Counted from the stretch's first letter, positions 41,551-56,700 are shown. The stretch: DNA of 64,000 bases from Leptasterias polaris (GCA_037783415.1 JAZGTN010000085.1:2971501-3035500), one strand, 5' to 3'. The notes: generated from the letters alone by a model not told the origin. Numbers and translations: made by a program.

Positions 41551-44500
41551 AGTGGTCCAGTGGAAGGGCTCCGGACTCTGCACCAAATGGTACTGGGTTC
41601 GAGCCCCTGGTGTTCCTTTTTATGTTTTTATTTTAGGGTTGTTTATTTTACTTTTGGCCGTTAATGATTTGATGTTCAAGGGTTATAAATTAAACTCGAA
41701 TGCACATTTAAGTAAGAGGAGCAGTGGCCCAGTGGATGTGCTCCGGACTCTGAACCCAAAGGTACTGGGTTCGATTCCCGGTTGTTCTTTTTGTACTCTT
41801 AATGCCATTGGTTTACGCAGGATACTAAGGCATATGAAAAACCTTGCTTACACTTAGTAAATAATTTGCAAGAGGAACGCATAGGCTATATACCAGTAGT
41901 TTACTTTTTAGCTGCTGTTGATTTGATATCCTCGGATTTTAAATTAAACTCGAAAGCATGTTAAGTAAGAAGAGCAGTGGTCCAGTGGAAGGGCTCCGGA
42001 CTCTGCACCAAATGGTACTGGGTTCGAGCCCCTGGTGTTCCTTTTTATGTTTTTATTTTAGGGTTGTTTATTTTACTTTTGGCCGTTAATGATTTGATGT
42101 TCAAGGGTTATAAATTAAACTCGAATGCACATTTATGTAAGAGGAGCAGTGGCCCAGTGGATGTGCTCCGGACTCTGAACCCAAAGGTACTGGGTTCGAT
42201 TCCCGGTTGTTCTTTTTGTACTCTTAAGGCTATTGGTTTACGCAGGATAGGCCTACTATCCCAAATGAAAAACCTTGCTTTATACTTGGTAAATAATTTG
42301 CAAGAGGAACGCATAGGCTATATACCAGTAGTTTACTTTTTAGCTGCTGTTGATTTGATATCCTAGGATTTTAAATTAAACTCGAACGCATGCTAGGTAA
42401 GAAGAGCAGTGGTCCAGTGGAAGGGCTCCGGACTGTCAACCCAAAGGTACTGGGTTCGATTCCCGGTTGATCTTTTTGTACTCTTAATGCCATTGGTTTA
42501 CGCAGGATACTAAGGCATATGAAAAACCTTGCTTACACTTTGTAAATAATTTGCGAGTGGAAGGCACACGCTTTTTCTACCAGTAGTTCACTTTTTAGCT
42601 GCTGTTGATTTGATATCCTAGGATTTTAAATTAAACTCGAACGCTTGTTAAGTAAGAAGAGCACTGGTCCAGTGGAAGGGCTCCGGACTCTGCACCAAAT
42701 GGTACTGGGTTCGAGCCCCTGGTGTTCCTTTTTATGTTTTTATTTTAGGGTTGTTTATTTTACTTTTGGCCGTTAATGATTTGATATTCAAGGGTTATAA
42801 ATTAAACTCGAATGCACATTTAAGTAAGAGGAGCAGTGGCCCAGTGGATGGGCTCCGGACTCTGAACCCAAAGGTACTGGGTTCGATTCCCGGTTGTTCT
42901 TTTTGTACCCTTAAGGCTATTGGTTTACGCAGGATAGGCCTACTATCCCAAATGAAAAACCTTGCTTTATACTTGGTAAATAATTTGCAAGAGGAACACA
43001 TAGGCTATATACCAGTAGTTTACTTTTTAGCTGCTGTTGATTTGATATCCTGGCATTTTAAATTAAACTCGAAAGCATGCTAGGTAAGAAGAGCAGTGGT
43101 CCAGTGGAAGGGCTCCGGACTCTCAACCCAAAGGTACTGGGTTCGATTCCCGGTTGTTCTTTTTGTACTCTTAATGCCATTGGTTTACGCAGGATACTAA
43201 GGCATATGAAAAACCTTGCTTACACTTAGTAAATAATTTGCGAGTGGAAGGCACACGCTTTTTCTACCAGTAGTTCACTTTTTAGCTGCTGTTGATTTGA
43301 TATCCTAGGATTTTAAATTAAACTCGAACGCTTGTTAAGTAAGAAGAGCACTGGTCCAGTGGAAGGGCTCCGGACTCTGCACCAAATGGTACTGGGTTCG
43401 AGCCCCTGGTGTACCTTTTTATGTTATTATTTTAGGGTTGTTTATTTTACTTTTGGCCGTTAATGATTTGATGTTCAAGTGTTATAAATTATACTCGAAT
43501 GCACATTTAAGTAAGACGAGCAGTGGCCCAGTGGATTTGCTCCGGACTCTGAACCCAAAGGTACTGTGTTCGATTCCCGGTTGTTCTTTTTGTACTCTTA
43601 AGGCTATTGGTTTACGCAGGATAGGCCTACTATCCCAAATGAAAAACCTTGCTTTATACTTGGTAAATAATTTGCAAGAGGAACGCATAGGCTATATACC
43701 AGTAGTTTACTTTTTAGCTGCTGTTGATTTGATATCCTAGGATTTTAAATTAAACTCGCAAGCATGTTAAGTAAGAAGAGCAGTGGTCCAGTGGAAGGGC
43801 TCCGGACTCTGCACCAAATGGTACTGGGTTCGAGCCCCTGGTGTTCCTTTTTATGTTTTTATTTTAGGGTTGTTTATTTTACTTTTGGCCGTTAATGATT
43901 TGATGTTCAAGGGTTATAAATTAAACTCGAATGCACATTTAAGTAAGAGGAGCAGTGGCCCAGTGGATGGCTCCGGACTCTGAACCCAAAGGTACTGGGT
44001 TCGATTCCCGGTTGTTCTTTTTGTACTCTTAAGGCTATTGGTTTACGCAGGATAGGCCTACTATCCCAAATGAAAAACCTTGCTTTATACTTGGTAAATA
44101 ATTTACAAGAGGAACGCATAGGCTATATACCAGTAGTTTACTTTTTAGCTGCTGTTGATTTGATATTCTCGGATTTTAAATTAAACTCGAAAGCATGTTA
44201 AGTAAGAAGAGCAGTGGTCCAGTGGAAGGGCTCCGGACTCTGCACCAAATGGTACTGGGTTCGAGCCCCTGGTGTTCCTTTTTATGTTTTTATTTTAGGG
44301 TTGTTTATTTTACTTTTGGCCGTTAATGATTTGATGTTCAAGGGTTATAAATTAAACTCGAATGCACATTTAAGTAAGAGGAGCAGTGGCCCAGTGGATG
44401 TGCTCCGGACTCTGAACCCAAAGGTACTGGGTTCGATTCCCGGTTGTTCTTTTTGTACTCTTAATGCCATTGGTTTACGCAGGATACTAAGGCATATGAA

Positions 44501-47500
44501 AAACCTTGCTTACACTTAGTAAATAATTTGCAAGAGGAACGCATAGGCTATATACCAGTAGTTTACTTTTTAGCTGCTGTTGATTTGATATCCTCGGATT
44601 TTAAATTAAACTCGAAAGCATGTTAAGTAAGAAGAGCAGTGGTCCAGTGGAAGAGCTCCGGACTCTGCACCAAATGGTACTGGGTTCGAGCCCCTGGTGT
44701 TCCTTTTTATGTTTTTATTTTAGGGTTGTTTATTTTACTTTTGGCCGTTAATGATTTGATGTTCAAGGGTTATAAATTAAACTCGAATGCACATTTATGT
44801 AAGAGGAGCAGTGGCCCAGTGGATGTGCTCCGGACTCTGAACCCAAAGGTACTGGGTTCGATTCCCGGTTGTTCTTTTTGTACTCTTAAGGCTATTGGTT
44901 TACGCAGGATAGGCCTACTATCCCAAATGAAAAACCTTGCTTTATACTTGGTAAATAATTTGCAAGAGGAACGCATAGGCTATATACCAGTAGTTTACTT
45001 TTTAGCTGCTGTTGATTTGATATCCTAGGATTTTAAATTAAACTCGAACGCATGCTAGGTAAGAAGAGCAGTGGTCCAGTGGAAGGGCTCCGGACTGTCA
45101 ACCCAAAGGTACTGGGTTCGATTCCCGGTTGATCTTTTTGTACTCTTAATGCCATTGGTTTACGCAGGATACTAAGGCATATGAAAAACCTTGCTTACAC
45201 TTTGTAAATAATTTGCGAGTGGAAGGCACACGCTTTTTCTACCAGTAGTTCACTTTTTAGCTGCTGTTGATTTGATATCCTAGGATTTTAAATTAAACTC
45301 GAACGCTTGTTAAGTAAGAAGAGCACTGGTCCAGTGGAAGGGCTCCGGACTCTGCACCAAATGGTACTGGGTTCGAGCCCCTGGTGTTCCTTTTTATGTT
45401 TTTATTTTAGGGTTGTTTATTTTACTTTTGGCCGTTAATGATTTGATATTCAAGGGTTATAAATTAAACTCGAATGCACATTTAAGTAAGAGGAGCAGTG
45501 GCCCAGTGGATGGGCTCCGGACTCTGAACCCAAAGGTACTGGGTTCGATTCCCGGTTGTTCTTTTTGTACCCTTAAGGCTATTGGTTTACGCAGGATAGG
45601 CCTACTATCCCAAATGAAAAACCTTGCTTTATACTTGGTAAATAATTTGCAAGAGGAACACATAGGCTATATACCAGTAGTTTACTTTTTAGCTGCTGTT
45701 GATTTGATATCCTGGCATTTTAAATTAAACTCGAAAGCATGCTAGGTAAGAAGAGCAGTGGTCCAGTGGAAGGGCTCCGGACTCTCAACCCAAAGGTACT
45801 GGGTTCGATTCCCGGTTGTTCTTTTTGTACTCTTAATGCCATTGGTTTACGCAGGATACTAAGGCATATGAAAAACCTTGCTTACACTTAGTAAATAATT
45901 TGCGAGTGGAAGGCACACGCTTTTTCTACCAGTAGTTCACTTTTTAGCTGCTGTTGATTTGATATCCTAGGATTTTAAATTAAACTCGAACGCTTGTTAA
46001 GTAAGAAGAGCACTGGTCCAGTGGAAGGGCTCCGGACTCTGCACCAAATGGTACTGGGTTCGAGCCCCTGGTGTACCTTTTTATGTTATTATTTTAGGGT
46101 TGTTTATTTTACTTTTGGCCGTTAATGATTTGATGTTCAAGTGTTATAAATTATACTCGAATGCACATTTAAGTAAGACGAGCAGTGGCCCAGTGGATTT
46201 GCTCCGGACTCTGAACCCAAAGGTACTGTGTTCGATTCCCGGTTGTTCTTTTTGTACTCTTAAGGCTATTGGTTTACGCAGGATAGGCCTACTATCCCAA
46301 ATGAAAAACCTTGCTTTATACTTGGTAAATAATTTGCAAGAGGAACGCATAGGCTATATACCAGTAGTTTACTTTTTAGCTGCTGTTGATTTGATATCCT
46401 AGGATTTTAAATTAAACTCGCAAGCATGTTAAGTAAGAAGAGCAGTGGTCCAGTGGAAGGGCTCCGGACTCTGCACCAAATGGTACTGGGTTCGAGCCCC
46501 TGGTGTTCCTTTTTATGTTTTTATTTTAGGGTTGTTTATTTTACTTTTGGCCGTTAATGATTTGATGTTCAAGGGTTATAAATTAAACTCGAATGCACAT
46601 TTAAGTAAGAGGAGCAGTGGCCCAGTGGATGGCTCCGGACTCTGAACCCAAAGGTACTGGGTTCGATTCCCGGTTGTTCTTTTTGTACTCTTAAGGCTAT
46701 TGGTTTACGCAGGATAGGCCTACTATCCCAAATGAAAAACCTTGCTTTATACTTGGTAAATAATTTACAAGAGGAACGCATAGGCTATATACCAGTAGTT
46801 TACTTTTTAGCTGCTGTTGATTTGATATTCTCGGATTTTAAATTAAACTCGAAAGCATGTTAAGTAAGAAGAGCAGTGGTCCAGTGGAAGGGCTCCGGAC
46901 TCTGCACCAAATGGTACTGGGTTCGAGCCCCTGGTGTTCCTTTTTATGTTTTTATTTTAGGGTTGTTTATTTTACTTTTGGCCGTTAATGATTTGATGTT
47001 CAAGGGTTATAAATTAAACTCGAATGCACATTTAAGTAAGAGGAGCAGTGGCCCAGTGGATGTGCTCCGGACTCTGAACCCAAAGGTACTGGGTTCGATT
47101 CCCGGTTGTTCTTTTTGTACTCTTAATGCCATTGGTTTACGCAGGATACTAAGGCATATGAAAAACCTTGCTTACACTTAGTAAATAATTTGCAAGAGGA
47201 ACGCATAGGCTATATACCAGTAGTTTACTTTTTAGCTGCTGTTGATTTGATATCCTCGGATTTTAAATTAAACTCGAAAGCATGTTAAGTAAGAAGAGCA
47301 GTGGTCCAGTGGAAGAGCTCCGGACTCTGCACCAAATGGTACTGGGTTCGAGCCCCTGGTGTTCCTTTTTATGTTTTTATTTTAGGGTTGTTTATTTTAC
47401 TTTTGGCCGTTAATGATTTGATGTTCAAGGGTTATAAATTAAACTCGAATGCACATTTATGTAAGAGGAGCAGTGGCCCAGTGGATGTGCTCCGGACTCT

Positions 47501-48410
47501 GAACCCAAAGGTACTGGGTTCGATTCCCGGTTGTTCTTTTTGTACTCTTAAGGCTATTGGTTTACGCAGGATAGGCCTACTATCCCAAATGAAAAACCTT
47601 GCTTTATACTTGGTAAATAATTTGCAAGAGGAACGCATAGGCTATATACCAGTAGTTTACTTTTTAGCTGCTGTTGATTTGATATCCTAGGATTTTAAAT
47701 TAAACTCGAACGCATGCTAGGTAAGAAGAGCAGTGGTCCAGTGGAAGGGCTCCGGACTGTCAACCCAAAGGTACTGGGTTCGATTCCCGGTTGATCTTTT
47801 TGTACTCTTAATGCCATTGGTTTACGCAGGATACTAAGGCATATGAAAAACCTTGCTTACACTTTGTAAATAATTTGCGAGTGGAAGGCACACGCTTTTT
47901 CTACCAGTAGTTCACTTTTTAGCTGCTGTTGATTTGATATCCTAGGATTTTAAATTAAACTCGAACGCTTGTTAAGTAAGAAGAGCACTGGTCCAGTGGA
48001 AGGGCTCCGGACTCTGCACCAAATGGTACTGGGTTCGAGCCCCTGGTGTTCCTTTTTATGTTTTTATTTTAGGGTTGTTTATTTTACTTTTGGCCGTTAA
48101 TGATTTGATATTCAAGGGTTATAAATTAAACTCGAATGCACATTTAAGTAAGAGGAGCAGTGGCCCTGTGGATGGGCTCCGGACTCTGAACCCAAAGGTA
48201 CTGGGTTCGATTCCCGGTTGTTCTTTTTGTACCCTTAAGGCTATTGGTTTACGCAGGATAGGCCTACTATCCCAAATGAAAAACCTTGCTTTATACTTGG
48301 TAAATAATTTGCAAGAGGAACGCATAGGCTATATACCAGTAGTTTACTTTTTAGCTGCTGTTGATTTGATATCCTGGCATTTTAAATTAAACTCGAAAGC
48401 ATGTTAAGTA
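40670..48410 (+). repeat. Higher-order repeat block, period 2662 bp (12 heads)
   Basis: Marker pairs at exactly 2662 bp: 41552/44214/46876, 41977/44639/47301, 42751/45413/48075, 43438/46100 and 43783/46445; the period already holds from 40776 to 43438. Shared private variants such as GGTTGATC (42467, 45129, 47791) and the CTCTGAACCC head joined to the AAGGCATATG tail confirm true repeat copies. Confidence 0.93.
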
Positions 48411-49280
48411 AGAAGAGCAGTGGTCCAGTGGAACGGCTCCGGACTCTGCACCAAATGGTACTGGGTTCGAGCCCCTGGTGTTCCTTTTTATGTTTTTATT
48501 TTAGGGTTGTTTATTTTACTTTTGGCCGTTAATGATTTGATGTTCAAGGGTTATAAATTAAACTCGAATGCACATTTAAGTAAGAGGAGCAGTGGCCCAG
48601 TGGATGTGCTCCGGACTCTGAACCCAAAGGTACTGGGTTCGATTCCCGGTTGTTCTTTTTGTACTCTTAAGGCTATTGGTTTACGCAGGATAGGCCTACT
48701 ATCCCAAATGAAAAACCTTGCTTTATACTTGGTAAATAATTTGCAAGAGGAACGCATAGGCTATATACCAGTAGTTTACTTTTTAGCTGCTGTTGATTTG
48801 ATATCCTAGGATTTTAAATTAAACTCGAACGCATGCTAGGTAAGAAGAGCAGTGGTCCAGTGGAAGGGCTCCGGACTCTCAACCCAAAGGTACTGGGTTC
48901 GATTCCCGGTTGTTCTTTTTGTACTCTTAAGGCTATTGGTTTACGCAGGATAGGCCAACTATAGGTGCAAATGAAAAACCTTGCTTTATACTTGGTAAAT
49001 AATTTGCAAGAGGAACGCATAGGCTATATACCAGTAGTTTACTTTTTAGCTGCTGTTGATTTGATATCCTAGGATTTTAAATTAAACTCGCAAGCATGTT
49101 AAGTAAGAAGAGCAGTGGTCCAGTGGAAGGGCTCCGGACTCTGCACCAAATGGTACTGGGTTCGAGCCCCTGGTGTTCCTTTTTATGTTTTTATTTTAGG
49201 GTTGTTTATTTTACTTTTGGCCGTTAATGATTTGATGTTCAAGGGTTATAAATTAAACTCGAATGCACATTTAAGTAAGA

Positions 49281-49351
49281 GGAACAGTGGCCCAGTGGAT
49301 GGGCTCCGGACTCTGAACCCAAAGGTACTGGGTTCGATTCCCGGTTGTTCT
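49281..49351 (+). other. Example tRNA-like head, best-folding form
   Basis: A 71-base segment with canonical tRNA arm lengths. Acceptor GGAACAG/TTGTTCT pairs over 7 positions (two G-U). D stem GCCC/GGGC is perfect with loop AGTGGAT. T stem CTGGG/CCCGG has one G-U with loop TTCGATT, and the variable region is 5 bases. The anticodon loop CTCTGAA would give CUG (Gln), but the anticodon stem CCGGA/CCCAA forms only two canonical pairs. T5 follows at 49351-49355. So it is tRNA-derived and pol III-like, but not a good tRNA gene. Confidence 0.8.
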
Positions 49352-49532
49352 TTTTGTACTCTTAAGGCTATTGGTTTACGCAGGATAGGCCTACTATCCC
49401 AAATGAAAAACCTTGCTTTATACTTGGTAAATAATTTGCAAGAGGAACGCATAGGCTATATACCAGTAGTTTACTTTTTAGCTGCTGTTGATTTGATATC
49501 CTGGCATTTTAAATTAAACTCGAAAGCATGTT

Positions 49533-49964
49533 AAGTAAGAAGAGCAGTGGTCCAGTGGAAGGGCTCCGGACTCTGCACCAAATGGTACTGGGTTCGAGCC
49601 CCTGGTGTTCCTTTTTATGTTTTTATTTTAGGGTTGTTTATTTTACTTTTGGCCGTTAATGATTTGATGTTCAAGGGTTATAAATTAAACTCGAATGCAC
49701 ATTTAAGTAAGAGGAGCAGTGGCCCAGTGGATGGGCTCCGGACTCTGAACCCAAAGGTACTGGGTTCGATTCCAGGTTGTTCTTTTTGTACCCTTAAGGC
49801 TATTGGTTTACGCAGGATAGGCCTACTATCCCAAATGAAAAACCTTGCTTTATACTTGGTAAATAATTTGCAAGAGGAACGCATTGGCTATATACCAGTA
49901 GTTTACTTTTTAGCTGCTGTTGATTTGATATCCTAGGATTTTAAATTAAACTCGAACGCATGCT
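49533..49964 (+). repeat. Example B-A dimer, 432 bp
   Basis: B monomer 49533-49704 and A monomer 49705-49964. B head: loop CTCTGCA, B box GGTTCGAGCCC, T5 after GTGTTCC; its T stem has one mismatch, so it folds worse than A. The shared ends (TTGATTTGAT...TAAATTAAACTCGAA) show that A and B descend from one ancestor. Confidence 0.88.
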
Positions 49965-52900
49965 AGGTAAGAAGAGCAGTGGTCCAGTGGAAGGGCTCCG
50001 GACTCTCAACCCAAAGGTACTGGGTTCGATTCCCGGTTGTTCTTTTTGTACTCTTAAGGCTATTGGTTTACGCAGGATAGGCCAACTATAGGTGCAAATG
50101 AAAAACCTTGCTTTATACTTGGTAAATAATTTGCAAGAGGAACGCATAGGCTATATACCAGTAGTTTACTTTTTAGCTGCTGTTGATTTGATATCCTAGG
50201 ATTTTAAATTAAACTCGCAAGCATGTTAAGTAAGAAGGGCAGTGGTCCAGTGGAAGGGTTCCGGACTCTGCACCAAATGTTACTGGGTTCGAGCCCCTGG
50301 TGTTCCTATTTATGTTTTTATTTTAGGGTTGTTTATTTTACTTTTGGCCGTTAATGATTTGATGTTCAAGGGTTATAAATTATACTCGAATGCACATTTA
50401 AGTAAGAGGAACAGTGGCCCAGTGGATGGGCTCCGGACTCTGAACCCAAAGGTACTGGGTTCGATTCCCGGTTGTTCTTTTTGTACTCTTAAGGCTATTG
50501 GTTTACGCAGGATAGGCCTACTATCCCAAATGAAAAACCTTGCTTTATACTTGGTAAATAATTTGCAAGAGGAACGCATAGGCTATATACCAGTAGTTTA
50601 CTTTTTAGCTGCTGTTGATTTGATATCCTGGCATTTTAAATTAAACTCGAAAGCATGTTAAGTAAGAAGAGCAGTGGTCCAGTGGAACGGCTCCGGACTC
50701 TGCACCAAATGGTACTGGGTTCGAGCCCCTGGTGTTCCTTTTTATGTTTTTATTTTAGGGTTGTTTATTTTACTTTTGGCCGTTAATGATTTGATGTTCA
50801 AGGGTTATAAATTAAACTCGAACGCACATTTAAGTAAGAGGAGCAGTGGCCCAGTGGATGGGCTCCGGACTCTGAACCCAAAGGTACTGGGTTCGATTCC
50901 AGGTTGTTCTTTTTGTACTCTTAAGGCTATTGGTTTACGCAGGATAGGCCTACTATCCCAAATGAAAAACCTTGCTTTATACTTGGTAAATAATTTGCAA
51001 GAGGAACGCATAGGCTATATACCAGTAGTTTACTTTTTAGCTGCTGTTGATTTGATATCCTAGGATTTTAAATTAAACTCGCAAGCATGTTAAGTAAGAA
51101 GAGCAGTGGTCCATTGGAAGGGCTCCGGACTCTGCACCAAATGGTACTGGGTTCGAGCCCCTGGTGTTCCTTTTTATGTTTTTATTTTAGGGTTGTTTAT
51201 TTTACTTTTGGCCGTTAATGATTTGATGTTCAAGGGTTATAAATTAAACTCGAATGCACATTTAAGTAAGAGGAACAGTGGCCCAGTGGATGGGCTCCCG
51301 ACTCTGAACCCAAAGGTACTGGGTTCGATTCCCGGTTGTTCTTTTTGTACTCTTAAGGCTATTGGTTTACACAGGATAGGCCTACTATCCCAAATGAAAA
51401 ACCTTGCTTTATACTTGGTAAATAATTTGCAAGAGGAACGCATAGGCTATATACCAATAGTTTACTTTTTAGCTGCTGTTGATTTGATATCCTAGGATTT
51501 TAAATTAAACTCGAACGCTTGTTAAGTAAGAAGAGCACTGGTCCAGTGGAAGGGCTCCGGACTCTGCACCAAATGGTACTGGGTTCGAGCCCCTGGTGTA
51601 CCTTTTTATGTTATTATTTTAGGGTTGTTTATTTTACTTTTGGCCGTTAATGATTTGATGTTCAAGGGTTATAAATTAAACTCGAATGCACATTTAAGTA
51701 AGAGGAGCAGTGGCCCTGTGGATGGGCTCCGGACTCTGAACCCAAAGGTACTGGGTTCGATTCCCGGTTGTTCTTTTTGTACCCTTAAGGCTATTGGTTT
51801 ACGCAGGATAGGCCTACTATCCCAAATGAAAAACCTTGCTTTATACTTGGTAAATAATTTGCAAGAGGAACGCATAGGCTATATACCAGTAGTTTACTTT
51901 TTAGCTGCTGTTGATTTGATATCCTGGCATTTTAAATTAAACTCGAAAGCATGTTAAGTAAGAAGAGCAGTGGTCCAGTGGAACGGCTCCGGACTCTGCA
52001 CCAAATGGTACTGGGTTCGAGCCCCTGGTGTTCCTTTTTATGTTTTTATTTTAGGGTTGTTTATTTTACTTTTGGCCGTTAATGATTTGATGTTCAAGGG
52101 TTATAAATTAAACTCGAATGCACATTTAAGTAAGAGGAGCAGTGGCCCAGTGGATGTGCTCCGGACTCTGAACCCAAAGGTACTGGGTTCGATTCCCGGT
52201 TGTTCTTTTTGTACTCTTAAGGCTATTGGTTTACGCAGGATAGGCCTACTATCCCAAATGAAAAACCTTGCTTTATACTTGGTAAATAATTTGCAAGAGG
52301 AACGCATAGGCTATATACCAGTAGTTTACTTTTTAGCTGCTGTTGATTTGATATCCTAGGATTTTAAATTAAACTCGAACGCATGCTAGGTAAGAAGAGC
52401 AGTGGTCCAGTGGAAGGGCTCCGGACTCTCAACCCAAAGGTACTGGGTTCGATTCCCGGTTGTTCTTTTTGTACTCTTAAGGCTATTGGTTTACGCAGGA
52501 TAGGCCAACTATAGGTGCAAATGAAAAACCTTGCTTTATACTTGGTAAATAATTTGCAAGAGGAACGCATAGGCTATATACCAGTAGTTTACTTTTTAGC
52601 TGCTGTTGATTTGATATCCTAGGATTTTAAATTAAACTCGCAAGCATGTTAAGTAAGAAGAGCAGTGGTCCAGTGGAAGGGCTCCGGACTCTGCACCAAA
52701 TGGTACTGGGTTCGAGCCCCTGGTGTTCCTTTTTATGTTTTTATTTTAGGGTTGTTTATTTTACTTTTGGCCGTTAATGATTTGATGTTCAAGGGTTATA
52801 AATTAAACTCGAATGCACATTTAAGTAAGAGGAACAGTGGCCCAGTGGATGGGCTCCGGACTCTGAACCCAAAGGTACTGGGTTCGATTCCCGGTTGTTC

Positions 52901-53791
52901 TTTTTGTACTCTTAAGGCTATTGGTTTACGCAGGATAGGCCTACTATCCCAAATGAAAAACCTTGCTTTATACTTGGTAAATAATTTGCAAGAGGAACGC
53001 ATAGGCTATATACCAGTAGTTTACTTTTTAGCTGCTGTTGATTTGATATCCTGGCATTTTAAATTAAACTCGAAAGCATGTTAAGTAAGAAGAGCAGTGG
53101 TCCAGTGGAAGGGCTCCGGACTCTGCACCAAATGGTACTGGGTTCGAGCCCCTGGTGTTCCTTTTTATGTTTTTATTTTAGGGTTGTTTATTTTACTTTT
53201 GGCCGTTAATGATTTGATGTTCAAGGGTTATAAATTAAACTCGAATGCACATTTAAGTAAGAGGAGCAGTGGCCCAGTGGATGGGCTCCGGACTCTGAAC
53301 CCAAAGGTACTGGGTTCGATTCCAGGTTGTTCTTTTTGTACCCTTAAGGCTATTGGTTTACGCAGGATAGGCCTACTATCCCAAATGAAAAACCTTGCTT
53401 TATACTTGGTAAATAATTTGCAAGAGGAACGCATTGGCTATATACCAGTAGTTTACTTTTTAGCTGCTGTTGATTTGATATCCTAGGATTTTAAATTAAA
53501 CTCGAACGCATGCTAGGTAAGAAGAGCAGTGGTCCAGTGGAAGGGCTCCGGACTCTCAACCCAAAGGTACTGGGTTCGATTCCCGGTTGTTCTTTTTGTA
53601 CTCTTAAGGCTATTGGTTTACGCAGGATAGGCCAACTATAGGTGCAAATGAAAAACCTTGCTTTATACTTGGTAAATAATTTGCAAGAGGAACGCATAGG
53701 CTATATACCAGTAGTTTACTTTTTAGCTGCTGTTGATTTGATATCCTAGGATTTTAAATTAAACTCGCAAGCATGTTAAGTAAGAAGGGCA

Positions 53792-56700
53792 GTGGTCCAG
53801 TGGAAGGGTTCCGGACTCTGCACCAAATGTTACTGGGTTCGAGCCCCTGGTGTTCCTATTTATGTTTTTATTTTAGGGTTGTTTATTTTACTTTTGGCCG
53901 TTAATGATTTGATGTTCAAGGGTTATAAATTATACTCGAATGCACATTTAAGTAAGAGGAACAGTGGCCCAGTGGATGGGCTCCGGACTCTGAACCCAAA
54001 GGTACTGGGTTCGATTCCCGGTTGTTCTTTTTGTACTCTTAAGGCTATTGGTTTACGCAGGATAGGCCTACTATCCCAAATGAAAAACCTTGCTTTATAC
54101 TTGGTAAATAATTTGCAAGAGGAACGCATAGGCTATATACCAGTAGTTTACTTTTTAGCTGCTGTTGATTTGATATCCTGGCATTTTAAATTAAACTCGA
54201 AAGCATGTTAAGTAAGAAGAGCAGTGGTCCAGTGGAACGGCTCCGGACTCTGCACCAAATGGTACTGGGTTCGAGCCCCTGGTGTTCCTTTTTATGTTTT
54301 TATTTTAGGGTTGTTTATTTTACTTTTGGCCGTTAATGATTTGATGTTCAAGGGTTATAAATTAAACTCGAACGCACATTTAAGTAAGAGGAGCAGTGGC
54401 CCAGTGGATGGGCTCCGGACTCTGAACCCAAAGGTACTGGGTTCGATTCCAGGTTGTTCTTTTTGTACTCTTAAGGCTATTGGTTTACGCAGGATAGGCC
54501 TACTATCCCAAATGAAAAACCTTGCTTTATACTTGGTAAATAATTTGCAAGAGGAACGCATAGGCTATATACCAGTAGTTTACTTTTTAGCTGCTGTTGA
54601 TTTGATATCCTAGGATTTTAAATTAAACTCGCAAGCATGTTAAGTAAGAAGAGCAGTGGTCCATTGGAAGGGCTCCGGACTCTGCACCAAATGGTACTGG
54701 GTTCGAGCCCCTGGTGTTCCTTTTTATGTTTTTATTTTAGGGTTGTTTATTTTACTTTTGGCCGTTAATGATTTGATGTTCAAGGGTTATAAATTAAACT
54801 CGAATGCACATTTAAGTAAGAGGAACAGTGGCCCAGTGGATGGGCTCCCGACTCTGAACCCAAAGGTACTGGGTTCGATTCCCGGTTGTTCTTTTTGTAC
54901 TCTTAAGGCTATTGGTTTACACAGGATAGGCCTACTATCCCAAATGAAAAACCTTGCTTTATACTTGGTAAATAATTTGCAAGAGGAACGCATAGGCTAT
55001 ATACCAATAGTTTACTTTTTAGCTGCTGTTGATTTGATATCCTAGGATTTTAAATTAAACTCGAACGCTTGTTAAGTAAGAAGAGCACTGGTCCAGTGGA
55101 AGGGCTCCGGACTCTGCACCAAATGGTACTGGGTTCGAGCCCCTGGTGTACCTTTTTATGTTATTATTTTAGGGTTGTTTATTTTACTTTTGGCCGTTAA
55201 TGATTTGATGTTCAAGTGTTATAAATTAAACTCGAATGCACATTTAAGTAAGAGGAGCAGTGGCCCAGTGGATTTGCTCCGGACTCTGAACCCAAAGGTA
55301 CTGGGTTCGATTCCCGGTTGTTCTTTTTGTACTCTTAAGGCTATTGGTTTACGCAGGATAGGCCTACTATCCCAAATGAAAAACCTTGCTTTATACTTGG
55401 TAAATAATTTGCAAGAGGAACGCATAGGCTATATACCAGTAGTTTACTTTTTAGCTGCTGTTGATTTGATATCCTCGGATTTTAAATTAAACTCGAAAGC
55501 ATGTTAAGTAAGAAGAGCAGTGGTCCAGTGGAAGGGCTCCGGACTCTGCACCAAATGGTACTGGGTTCGAGCCCCTGGTGTTCCTTTTTATGTTTTTATT
55601 TTAGGGTTGTTTATTTTACTTTTGGCCGTTAATGATTTGATGTTCAAGGGTTATAAATTAAACTCGAATGCACATTTATGTAAGAGTAGCAGTCGCCCAG
55701 TGGATGTGCTCCGGACTGTGAACCCAAAGGTACTGGGTTCGATTCCCGGTTGTTCTTTTTGTACTCTTAAGGCTATTGGTTTACGCAGGATAGGCCTACT
55801 ATCCCAAATGAAAAACCTTGCTTTATACTTGGTAAATAATTTGCAAGAGGAACGCATAGGCTATATACCAGTAGTTTACTTTTTAGCTGCTGTTGATTTG
55901 ATATCCTAGGATTTTAAATTAAACTCGAACGCATGCTAGGTAAGAAGAGCAGTGGTCCAGTGGAAGGGCTCCGGACTCTCAACCCAAAGGTACTGGGTTC
56001 GATTCCCGGTTGTTCTTTTTGTACTCTTAAGGCTATTGGTTTACGCAGGATAGGCCAACTATAGGTGCAAATGAAAAACCTTGCTTTATACTTGGTAAAT
56101 AATTTGCAAGAGGAACGCATAGGCTATATACCAGTAGTTTACTTTTTAGCTGCTGTTGATTTGATATCCTAGGATTTTAAATTAAACTCGCAAGCATGTT
56201 AAGTAAGAAGGGCAGTGGTCCAGTGGAAGGGTTCCGGACTCTGCACCAAATGTTACTGGGTTCGAGCCCCTGGTGTTCCTATTTATGTTTTTATTTTAGG
56301 GTTGTTTATTTTACTTTTGGCCGTTAATGATTTGATGTTCAAGGGTTATAAATTATACTCGAATGCACATTTAAGTAAGAGGAACAGTGGCCCAGTGGAT
56401 GGGCTCCGGACTCTGAACCCAAAGGTACTGGGTTCGATTCCCGGTTGTTCTTTTTGTACTCTTAAGGCTATTGGTTTACGCAGGATAGGCCTACTATCCC
56501 AAATGAAAAACCTTGCTTTATACTTGGTAAATAATTTGCAAGAGGAACGCATAGGCTATATACCAGTAGTTTACTTTTTAGCTGCTGTTGATTTGATATC
56601 CTGGCATTTTAAATTAAACTCGAAAGCATGTAAAGTAAGAAGAGCAGTGGTCCAGTGGAACGGCTCCGGACTCTGCACCAAATGGTACTGGGTTCGAGCC

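Larger units (their letters stand above)
48075..55520 (+). repeat. Higher-order repeat block, period 3550 bp (16 heads)
   Basis: Markers at 48420/51970, 48814/52364, 49115/52665, 50242/53792, 51106/54656 and 51625/55175, all 3550 apart. It introduces a monomer variant with CCAACTATAGGTGC instead of CCTACTATCCC (for example 48954, 50081) and the GGAACAG head variant. Confidence 0.93.
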